Source: Altererythrobacter sp. B11 (GTDB taxonomy: Bacteria > Pseudomonadota > Alphaproteobacteria > Sphingomonadales > Sphingomonadaceae). Taken from it: DNA of 64,000 nt. The notes under the pieces were generated by a model. The model worked only from the letters and a program-made list of their open reading frames with translations. It had not been told where the DNA came from and made no database searches. The stretch's first letter is position 1, and each line of letters opens with the position of its first letter. Position numbers and translations under genes: made by a program. Shown piece after piece: positions 36,523 through 44,012 of this stretch. The stretch covers positions 3,635,001-3,699,000 of the forward strand of contig NZ_AP018498.1 in assembly GCF_003569745.1 (NCBI RefSeq). Direction: 5' to 3'.

Positions 36523-38223
36523 ATGTCTTGTTTGCGAACAACCCTCCTGAGCGCCGCCGCGATTGCCCTCGCATTGCCGCTGGCGCCGTTCACGCCGGCG
36601 GCGGCACAGGATAGCGCTCCGGCCAGCTCCCCCGTCCAGCAGGGCCCGCGAAACATCATCTTCGTGCTGGTGGACGACCTGCGTTATGACGGCATGGGGT
36701 TTCTCCAGCCGCAACTCTCGACGCCCAATATCGACCGCATGGCGCGCGAGGGGACATACTTTCCCAACGCGGTCGTCACCTCCTCGCTATGTTCGCCCAG
36801 CCGCGCGACCATCCTGACCGGCATGAGCCCGCGCAATCATCTGGTGGTGGACAACAACAACTCGAGCGAGGAGGGCCTGACCTTCTTCCCCCGCTACCTG
36901 CAACAGGCCGGCTACCAGACCGCCTTCGTCGGCAAGTGGCACATGGGCGACGACACCGACACGCCGCGGCCCGGCTTCGACCGCTGGATCAGCTTCCGCG
37001 GCCAGGGCAGCTACTGGCCGGCCGATCCGTCGACGGGTGGCGAGGGTACGATGCTCAATGTCGACGGGGAGCATGTCCCGCAAAAGGGTTACATCACCGA
37101 CGAACTGACCGACTACGCGCTCGACTGGCTGGAACACGGGCGCGAACAGGACAAGCCCTTCTTTCTCTACCTCAGCCACAAAGCCGTCCATTCGGACCCG
37201 CTGCCCCCGCCGCGCCACGCGGGGCAATACGCCGACGCCACCTTCCCCTTGCCCGCCAGCGCGGCCAACACGCCCGAAAACTATGCGGGCAAGCCGCGCT
37301 GGGTCTACGACCAGCGCAACACCTGGCACGGGATCGACTTCTTCTACAACGCCGACATCCCGATGGGCGACTATCTGAAATACTACTACGGCGCCCTGTC
37401 GGCGGTGGACGACAGCCTCGGGCGCATCATGGCGTATCTGCGCGAGCACGGCCTCGAAGAGGATACGCTGGTCGTGTTCACCTCCGACAACGGCTTCCAG
37501 ATCGGGGAGCACGGGCTGATCGACAAGCGCAACGCCTACGAGGCATCGGTCCGCGTGCCGCTGCTGGTGTGGGAGCCCGGCACCGTCCCGGCGGGCGCGG
37601 TGAACGAGGGGCGCGTCCGGAATCTTGACTTCGCCCCCACCTTTCTTGCCAGCGCGGGCGTCGCCCCACCGCCTCAGTTCGAGGGCACCAGCGCGTGGCA
37701 GCTATGGGACGGCGCACTGCCCGCGAGCAAATGGAAGCCGGGCGATTTCATCTACGAGTATTACTGGGAATACAATTTCCCGCACACGCCCACCACGTTC
37801 GCCATCACGCGCGACAACATGAAGTATATTCAGTACTACGGCGTTTACGATCGCGACGAACTCTACAACCTCGCAACCGATCCGGATGAAATGCACAATC
37901 TGGCCGACGACAGCGCGTTCGACGCGACCAAGCAGGAGCTTCGCGCTGCGCTGTTCGCGGAGCTCACCAACGCGGACGGGAAGCACATGATCCCTTACAT
38001 GCAGCGCCAGTCTATCGGCGCGGTGCGACGCCTGGCCGGCGGCACCCGCGCGGCCGATTTTCCCGACGACTGGTACATAGGGGCCAATCCAGGCGATCGC
38101 TTCGACGGCATCATTCCCGACAGCCCAGCGAAGACTGCGGCGCATGCCGAGGGGCGTGCGCTGATCCCCACGCCGCCACTGCGCGAGGTGATCGAGCAGG
38201 CGGAAAAGGAGGGCGGAGAGTGA
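36523..38223 (+). CDS. Type I sulfatase, secreted to the periplasm
   Basis: A 566-aa sulfatase. The ATG at 36523 follows AGGAGAG; an in-frame GTG at 36514 is possible. Signal peptide ends AAAQD (about residue 29). Aspartates 51-52 in LVDDLRYD; the signature C90-S-P-S-R is canonical. VGKWHMGDDTD and FTSDNGFQIGEHG are present. SDNGFQ.GEHG and the later DKRNAYEASVRVPLLVWEPG resemble iduronate- and glucosamine-sulfatase-like enzymes that act on sulfated sugars. Its stop overlaps the GTG start of the next gene. It is the closest in the operon to known glycan sulfatases by eye, but subfamily assignment needs a search. Confidence 0.94.
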   Translation: MSCLRTTLLSAAAIALALPLAPFTPAAAQDSAPASSPVQQGPRNIIFVLVDDLRYDGMGFLQPQLSTPNIDRMAREGTYFPNAVVTSSLCSPSRATILTGMSPRNHLVVDNNNSSEEGLTFFPRYLQQAGYQTAFVGKWHMGDDTDTPRPGFDRWISFRGQGSYWPADPSTGGEGTMLNVDGEHVPQKGYITDELTDYALDWLEHGREQDKPFFLYLSHKAVHSDPLPPPRHAGQYADATFPLPASAANTPENYAGKPRWVYDQRNTWHGIDFFYNADIPMGDYLKYYYGALSAVDDSLGRIMAYLREHGLEEDTLVVFTSDNGFQIGEHGLIDKRNAYEASVRVPLLVWEPGTVPAGAVNEGRVRNLDFAPTFLASAGVAPPPQFEGTSAWQLWDGALPASKWKPGDFIYEYYWEYNFPHTPTTFAITRDNMKYIQYYGVYDRDELYNLATDPDEMHNLADDSAFDATKQELRAALFAELTNADGKHMIPYMQRQSIGAVRRLAGGTRAADFPDDWYIGANPGDRFDGIIPDSPAKTAAHAEGRALIPTPPLREVIEQAEKEGGE

Positions 38224-40142
38224 GCGCCCGCAATGCCTTACCGCTTTCGCGCCGCCGCGCGCTGTGCACCTTTGCCGGGCTGGCGGCGGCCGGCGCCGCG
38301 CGCGCGCAGGTCCCCGCTAGCGACGCGCCCCGCCCCAACATCCTGTGGCTGGTGAGCGAAGACAACAATCCCTTCATCGGCTGCTACGGCGACCCGATAG
38401 CGCACACGCCGACGATCGACGGGCTGGCGGCCGAGGGCTTGCTTTATCGCAATGTCTATTCGAATGCGCCGGTCTGCGCGCCATCGCGCTTCGGCATTTT
38501 GACCGGAGTCTATCCCGAAAGCTGCTCGCCTGCGCACCAGATGCGGGCCGAGGCGGTGCTGCCAGCCGAGTTCCGCACCTATCCCGAGCTGCTGCGGGCA
38601 GCGGGCTGGTTCTGCACCAACAACGCCAAGACCGATTACAACTGCACGGTCGATCCGAATACGATCTGGGATGAGCAGGGTGACGAAGCGCACTGGAAGA
38701 ACCGTCCCGACGGGCAACCGTTCATGAGCGTGTTCAACTTCATGGTCTCGCATGAATCGCGGATCTTCCAGCCGGTCGACGGGCGAGTGACGCCAGACAT
38801 GGTACGGCTGCCGGCCTACCTCCCCGACACGCCCGACATTCGCCGCGACTACGCCACCTATTACAACCTGGTGGAGCAGATGGACGGGCAGGTGGGCGAG
38901 AAACTCGCCGAGCTCGAGGCGGCCGGACTCGCGGAAGACACCATCGTCTTCTACTATTCCGACAATGGCGGGGTCCTGCCTCGCTCCAAGCGCTACTGCT
39001 ACGATGAGGGGCTGCGCTGCGCGATGGTGGTTCGCGTACCCGAGAAGTGGCGGCACTGGATGCCCGCGGGGCCGGGAAGCGAGATTGCGGCGCCCGTCAG
39101 TCTCATCGACCTGGCGCCCACTTTGCTCTCGCTTGCCGGTATCAGCCAGCCGCCACAGATGCGCGGACATGCCCTCCTCGGACCGGCGAGTCCGGGGCCG
39201 CAGCCATACGCTTTCGGCATGCGCAACCGGATGGACGAGCGGATCGACTTTACCCGTACCGCGACCGACGGGCGCTGGCGCTACATTCGCAATTACATGC
39301 CGCATCGCCCATGGGGGCAACACGGGGCCTTCGAATGGCTCGCGAAGGGTTATCAATCCTGGGAGCGCGAGCATCTGGCGGGCCGGCTCAATCCCGTGCA
39401 GGATCGCTTCTTCCACACCAAGCCGTACGAGGAGCTCTACGATCTTGAAAGCGACCCCGACCAGGTCAACGACTTGGCCGGCAAGGCAGCGCATGCCGAC
39501 ATGCTCGCCAAGCTGTCAGCCGCGCTCGACGAGCAAATGATCGCCATTCACGACAACGGCTTCTTGCCCGAGACGATGGCCGGCGAAGGCTATGCGGCGA
39601 GCCGCGACCCGGCACTGTACCCGCTCCGGCAGCTGATGGAGGTGGGTGCCAAGGCCGCCCGGAGAGACGCGCGCGCGCGAGACGAGTTCGCCGCGCTGCT
39701 GGATACCAAGGTGGAAGTGCTGCGCTATTGGGGCGCGATGGGCCTGCTGCTGATCGGCGAGGACGCTGAGCCGGCCAAGGCGGCGCTGCAGGCCGCCCTG
39801 GCCGGTGACGAAAGCCCGCATGTGCGCATCGTCGCTGCCGAGGCGCTGGCGCGGCTGGGAGAAGATGAGGCCGCGGTTCCGGCGCTGGTGTCGCTAGCCG
39901 GGGAAGACCTGCCCTGGCAGGTGCGCCTGTACGCCATCAATTCGCTCACGTTCCTCGGGGACAAGGCCAGGCCCGCGCTTGGACTCGCGCAGCGCATGGC
40001 AGCGGAGGAGGACCAGGAATACTTGCGCAGCGCCGGACGCTACCTCTCGCTCCAGCTGACCGGCGAGTACACACCCGAGACACCCGTTTTCGACTTTGCG
40101 CACATGATGAAAACGGCGCGTCGCGGCGGAGGTGGAGCCTGA
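38220..40142 (+). CDS. Type I sulfatase with C-terminal HEAT-like repeats
   Basis: A 640-aa protein starting at a GTG that overlaps the previous stop (GTGA). The leader SRRRALCTFAGLAAAGAARAQ has a twin arginine, suggesting Tat export. The metal motif is WLVSEDNN, with Glu-Asp (47-48) instead of Asp-Asp, as in the sulfatase group that opens NILW.xSED. The signature C86-A-P-S-R is canonical. YYSDNGGVLPRSKR completes the site. Residues from about 490 on form alternating helices (VEVLRYWGAMGLLLIG, VRIVAAEALARLGEDEAAVPAL, VRLYAINSLTFLGDKA), read as three or four HEAT repeats, possibly for protein or glycan contact. Confidence 0.93.
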   Translation: MSARNALPLSRRRALCTFAGLAAAGAARAQVPASDAPRPNILWLVSEDNNPFIGCYGDPIAHTPTIDGLAAEGLLYRNVYSNAPVCAPSRFGILTGVYPESCSPAHQMRAEAVLPAEFRTYPELLRAAGWFCTNNAKTDYNCTVDPNTIWDEQGDEAHWKNRPDGQPFMSVFNFMVSHESRIFQPVDGRVTPDMVRLPAYLPDTPDIRRDYATYYNLVEQMDGQVGEKLAELEAAGLAEDTIVFYYSDNGGVLPRSKRYCYDEGLRCAMVVRVPEKWRHWMPAGPGSEIAAPVSLIDLAPTLLSLAGISQPPQMRGHALLGPASPGPQPYAFGMRNRMDERIDFTRTATDGRWRYIRNYMPHRPWGQHGAFEWLAKGYQSWEREHLAGRLNPVQDRFFHTKPYEELYDLESDPDQVNDLAGKAAHADMLAKLSAALDEQMIAIHDNGFLPETMAGEGYAASRDPALYPLRQLMEVGAKAARRDARARDEFAALLDTKVEVLRYWGAMGLLLIGEDAEPAKAALQAALAGDESPHVRIVAAEALARLGEDEAAVPALVSLAGEDLPWQVRLYAINSLTFLGDKARPALGLAQRMAAEEDQEYLRSAGRYLSLQLTGEYTPETPVFDFAHMMKTARRGGGGA

Positions 40143-41134
40143 TGGGCAGCGCGCCACTCAAGCGTCGATCAGGTCGCGCCCGGGCGCAGGGTGCAGAGGC
40201 GCCCGAGGGGATGGTGCGAATCGAGGGTGGTACCTTCGCGATGGGATCGGACGATTTCTACCCCGAGGAGCAGCCGGTCCGGCGGATCAAGGTGGACAGC
40301 TTTTGGATCGATGCCGAGCCCGTCACCAACCGCCGCTTCGCGCGTTTCGTGGAGGAGACCGGCCACATCACCCTTGCCGAGATCGCGCCCGATCCGAAGG
40401 ACTACCCGGGCATGTTGCCTGAGATGGCGCAACCGGGCTCGCTCGTCTTCACCAGCAGCGAGGGCCCTGTCGACCTGGCGAATCCGGCAAACTGGTGGCG
40501 CTTCGTCTTCGGCGCCGACTGGCGCCATCCGCTCGGCCCCGACAGCGATATCGAGGGGCTGGAGGATCACCCTGTGGTCCACGTCGCCCATGCCGACTGT
40601 AAGGCTTACGCGGCCTGGGCGGGCAAGGACTTGCCGACCGAAGCCGAGTGGGAATACGCAGCGCGAGGCGGGCTGGCGGGCACCGCCTATGCTTGGGGCG
40701 ACCAGCTGGCCCCCGAGGGCAAGATGCTCGCCAATTACTGGCAGGGCCCCTTCCCGCACGGCAACGACCTCAGCGATGGCTGGGAACGCACCTCCCCGGT
40801 GGGGACCTACCCGGCAAACGGCTATGGCCTGTTCGACATGATCGGCAATACCTGGGAATGGACGGCTGACTGGTGGAGCCTCCACCAGCCGATCACGAAG
40901 GAGCGGGCGGGCGCCTGCTGCACCATCTCCAACCCTCGCGGCGGCGTGTTGCGGCACAGTTTCGATCCTGCGCAGCCGGGCGTGCGAATCGGCCGCAAGG
41001 TTCTCAAAGGTGGCTCCCACCTGTGTGCCGAGAGCTACTGCCGCCGCTATCGGCCCGCCGCGCGGCACCCGGAGATGATCGACACCAGCACCAGCCACAT
41101 CGGCTTTCGCTGCGTGCGGCGCGACAGGCGCTAG
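40142..41134 (+). CDS. Formylglycine-generating enzyme (aerobic, copper-dependent type)
   Basis: Oxidises the signature cysteine of unfolded sulfatases to formylglycine. The 330-aa FGE-sulfatase domain has the opening MVRIEGGTFAMGSDDFYPEEQPVR, HPVVHVAHADCKAYAAWAGK, LPTEAEWEYAARGG, and GLFDMIGNTWEWTADWW. The C-terminal motif KGGSHLCAESYCRRYR contains both cysteines (295 and 300) that bind copper in true FGEs, and it ends SHIGFRC. This separates it from EgtB and other domain relatives that lack the pair. No signal peptide, so it acts in the cytoplasm before export. It overlaps the last sulfatase by one base (TGATG) and its stop overlaps the convergent LacI stop. Confidence 0.95.
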   Translation: MGSAPLKRRSGRARAQGAEAPEGMVRIEGGTFAMGSDDFYPEEQPVRRIKVDSFWIDAEPVTNRRFARFVEETGHITLAEIAPDPKDYPGMLPEMAQPGSLVFTSSEGPVDLANPANWWRFVFGADWRHPLGPDSDIEGLEDHPVVHVAHADCKAYAAWAGKDLPTEAEWEYAARGGLAGTAYAWGDQLAPEGKMLANYWQGPFPHGNDLSDGWERTSPVGTYPANGYGLFDMIGNTWEWTADWWSLHQPITKERAGACCTISNPRGGVLRHSFDPAQPGVRIGRKVLKGGSHLCAESYCRRYRPAARHPEMIDTSTSHIGFRCVRRDRR

Positions 41135-42198
41135 CCCTGCCCGCGTCCGTGCGGGGGCGCGACAACCGAGGACCGTTCCACCAGGTGGTAGTCCAGCTTG
41201 TGCAGTTCGGGCCCGTTGACCGGTCTCTTGCGGTCGAGCAGCAGACGCACGGCGGTGGCGGCCATGTCAGCGATCGGCTGCGCAACGGTGGTGAGGTAGG
41301 GCCACACCGAGCGCGCCACCCAGCTGTCGTCGAAACCGACCACCGAGATGTCGTCGGGCACGGTCAGGCCAGCCTGGGCACAGGCCACCATCACGCCAGC
41401 CGCCATGTCGTCATTCGTGGCGAAGATGGCGGTGGGGCGGTCGTCATGCGAAAGCAGCCTGGCGCCTCCCGCGATACCGCCGGCGAATTGAAACTCACCC
41501 GACGCCTCGGCCACGGTCGCCTGTGGCGCCAGTTCCACCAGCCGGCCAAGGAATCCCGCGCGGCGCCTGCGCGACGCGCTGTGCCTGCTCGGTCCGTTGA
41601 CGATGCCGAAGGACCTATGCCCGAGGTCCCACATATACTGGGCCACGCGCCCGCCCGCTTCCTCGTCGTCGATATAGACGCCAGGCGAACGGTTGCTGGT
41701 GTCAGCCGGTGCAATCCGCACGTAGCGCACGCCCAGATTGTCGAAGTGGTCGAGCACCATCGGCTCATCGGTCAGCGGCGGGGTGAGCACGAAACCGTCA
41801 GTGCGGCTGTTGCGGAAAATTGCATCGAGCTGCGCCCGCACCAAGGCGGGTTCAAGCGAGGAGTCCATGTGGTCGATGCGCAGATGGTATCCGCTGCTGA
41901 GACAGGCGCGATAAGCGCCCTCGATGATGCCCATCGTGTAGTTGGGACTTGGATTGTCGAACAGCACACCCACGGTGAAGGTGCGCCCCCCTCCTAGCGA
42001 ACGGGCGGCCGTATCGGGTACGTAGTCGAGCCGGCGGATCGCATCCTCGACCTTGCCGCGCAGCGCCGGCGAGACGTGCGGCTCGTCATTGATAACCCGG
42101 GAGACCGTTTTGAGAGAGACACCGGCGAGATCCGCCACATCGATCATGCGGGCAGGTCCGGTGCGCTTGTGTGAGGACGCGTCTGGCGGCACGTTCAT
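41131..42198 (-). CDS. LacI-family repressor of the sulfatase locus
   Basis: A 355-aa regulator from the ATG at 42198 (the frame is open to 42273). The LacI HTH reads MIDVADLAGVSLKTVSRVIN, followed by YVPDTAARSL with the hinge leucine. The periplasmic-binding-protein-like effector domain shows TVGVLFDNPSPNY, GFVLTPPL, IFATNDDMAAGVM and ISVVGFDDSWVAR. It lies between the sulfatase operon and the sixth sulfatase, tail to tail with the FGE gene. Three matching TGACA-N4-TGTCA-type sites in front of the locus operons are its probable targets. The inducer is probably a sugar released from the substrate (inference). Confidence 0.94.
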   Translation of the reverse strand: MNVPPDASSHKRTGPARMIDVADLAGVSLKTVSRVINDEPHVSPALRGKVEDAIRRLDYVPDTAARSLGGGRTFTVGVLFDNPSPNYTMGIIEGAYRACLSSGYHLRIDHMDSSLEPALVRAQLDAIFRNSRTDGFVLTPPLTDEPMVLDHFDNLGVRYVRIAPADTSNRSPGVYIDDEEAGGRVAQYMWDLGHRSFGIVNGPSRHSASRRRRAGFLGRLVELAPQATVAEASGEFQFAGGIAGGARLLSHDDRPTAIFATNDDMAAGVMVACAQAGLTVPDDISVVGFDDSWVARSVWPYLTTVAQPIADMAATAVRLLLDRKRPVNGPELHKLDYHLVERSSVVAPPHGRGQG

Positions 42199-42427
42199 CG
42201 AAATCTGCTTTCCACTCCCCCTTCCAGCCCGGACTTTCCGAGCAGGAATTCGCTTTCCGCCGAACCTAGACACGATTGCATTTTAGTCAAAGATCGACCG
42301 GCGGCATTACCCGCGCGCACCAACAACAGGTCGCGCTCGGCATACGGCAGCCGGATCCTGCGCCTCTCCCTTGACCCCCGTCGCCATGAGAGGCGCTATT
42401 GCATTGATCTTGACGCTATGCCGGGTA

Positions 42428-42441
42428 TGACAGTGTTGTCA
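42428..42441. promoter_or_regulatory. LacI-type operator upstream of the sixth sulfatase
   Basis: TGACAGTGTTGTCA has the same TGACA/TGTCA arms and 14-bp length as the two sites at 31730-31765. It is 39 bases before the sulfatase ATG. A weak promoter, TTGATC (42404-42409) and TATGAC (42426-42431) with a 16-bp spacer, would be overlapped by it at the -10 element. Confidence 0.6.
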
Positions 42442-42479
42442 AAACAAACGATCACGCCCTTGCGGCTTGATCTTCGGGG

Positions 42480-43862
42480 ATGAGGGACATGGTCAGAATC
42501 GCTCGGCGGAGCCTGCTACGCGCGGCCGCTACAAGTGCCGTACTGCTGCCCGGCGCAGCACTCGCCACCACGCGAGGGGAGCGCCCCAATTTTGTCGTCT
42601 TCTACGTCGACGACCTCGGCTACGGAGACATCGAACCCACCGGCGGCACGACCATCCGCACGCCCAACCTGTCGCGGCTTGCCCGGCAGGGATCGGTGCT
42701 GACCGATTACTATGCGCCGGCGACCTTGTGTACGCCGTCGCGTGCGGGCTACCTGACGGGACGCTACCCGATCCGCACCGGCCTCGCACGCGGGGTCATC
42801 ATGCAGAACGAAAAGCGCGGGCTGCCGCTGGCGGAGACGACCATCGCCGAAGCGCTGCGGCCGGCCTACGCAACCGCGCTCATAGGCAAATGGCATCTGG
42901 GCAATCCGGGCACGGAGGCCTGGCCGCCGAGCAAACACGGCTTCGACCTGTTCTACGGCATCCAGTACAGCCACGACATGTCACCGCTGAGCCTATGGGA
43001 GGATACGGGCGACCGACTTGAGGAAATGCCGGTCGACTACGTGCAGCTGCAGCAGCAATTCGCCAATCGTGCCGAGCGCTTTATCGAGGATCATGCAGAA
43101 CAGCCGTTCTTCCTCACCCTAGCGTTGAGCCAGCCGCATCTGCCGAATTACCCCCCCGAACCGTTCGCCGGCCAGTCGCGCGCGGGCGCATACGGCGATG
43201 CCGTCGCGGAGGTCGACGCGATCGTCGGCCGGATCATGGACAGGCTCGAGGCGCTCGGCCTCTCCCGCCGCACGATGGTGGTGTTCACCTCCGACAACGG
43301 CCCATGGTTCGAAGGTTCACCGGGCCCGCTGCGCGAGCGCAAGGGCGGCGGCGCCTATGACGGTGCCTCGCGGGTGCCGCTGATCGTCAGCCAGCCGGGT
43401 ACGATCCCGCATGGGCGCCGCTGCGACTCCATCGCCATGGGTATCGACTGGCTGCCAACGCTGTGCGCGATGGGCGGCATGTCCCCGCCCGCCGGCGTCG
43501 AGCTCGACGGGCGGGACCTGACCGAGGTGCTCCTCCGCAGCGCCGCCTCGCCCCACGAGGAATTGCTCCTGTTCAACGATGAGGATGTCGTCGGCCTGCG
43601 CACGCAGCACTGGAAGTATCTCGATGCCGTCTATTACCGCAATCTGATGATGCCCATGCGCGGGCGCGGCTATCCGCAGCTTTACGATACGAGGATGGTG
43701 GGCGAGGACTACTCGGTAGCCTCGCTCCACCCGGACGTGGTCGCCGCCATGCAGGCCCGTCTGCGTGCGGCGCAAGAGCGCTTCGCGCCGTTGCGTAGCG
43801 GCCCCTCCTCCGTCCTCGACATCCCACCCTCGGCGCACGTCCCCGAGATGTGGCGCGACTGA
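42480..43862 (+). CDS. Type I sulfatase, Tat-type exported
   Basis: A 460-aa sulfatase. The leader IARRSLLRAAATSAVLLPGAALA has a twin arginine. Metal aspartates 44-45 in YVDDLGYGD; the signature C84-T-P-S-R followed by AGYLTGR is canonical. IGKWHLG and FTSDNGPW are intact. The DDLGYGD and CTPSRAGYLTGRYP pattern is that of arylsulfatase A-like and galactosamine-6-sulfatase-like enzymes. It stands alone beyond the repressor gene with its own promoter and operator. The ATG at 42489, preceded by GAGGGAC, is an alternative start. It depends on the FGE encoded at 40142 or on another elsewhere. Confidence 0.94.
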   Translation: MRDMVRIARRSLLRAAATSAVLLPGAALATTRGERPNFVVFYVDDLGYGDIEPTGGTTIRTPNLSRLARQGSVLTDYYAPATLCTPSRAGYLTGRYPIRTGLARGVIMQNEKRGLPLAETTIAEALRPAYATALIGKWHLGNPGTEAWPPSKHGFDLFYGIQYSHDMSPLSLWEDTGDRLEEMPVDYVQLQQQFANRAERFIEDHAEQPFFLTLALSQPHLPNYPPEPFAGQSRAGAYGDAVAEVDAIVGRIMDRLEALGLSRRTMVVFTSDNGPWFEGSPGPLRERKGGGAYDGASRVPLIVSQPGTIPHGRRCDSIAMGIDWLPTLCAMGGMSPPAGVELDGRDLTEVLLRSAASPHEELLLFNDEDVVGLRTQHWKYLDAVYYRNLMMPMRGRGYPQLYDTRMVGEDYSVASLHPDVVAAMQARLRAAQERFAPLRSGPSSVLDIPPSAHVPEMWRD

Positions 43863-43909
43863 TGCGCGGCCCTGCGGCTCCGGCGCGTGATGGCTCGGCC
43901 GCCAACCAG

Positions 43910-43942
43910 GACGAGGCCCGGATAGCCCGGATGGACCTCGTC
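43910..43942 (+). terminator. Hairpin after the sixth sulfatase, possible terminator
   Basis: GACGAGG and CCTCGTC form a perfect 7-bp stem around a 19-base loop that contains CCCGGA twice. It lies between the sulfatase stop and the convergent RND pump stop. No T run follows. Confidence 0.3.
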
Positions 43943-44012
43943 CGGCACTTCGCCAGGCGCGAGCGAAGCCGCACGGACGTTCATTGAAGGCGGAAGGAGA
44001 TACTCGTCGTAA

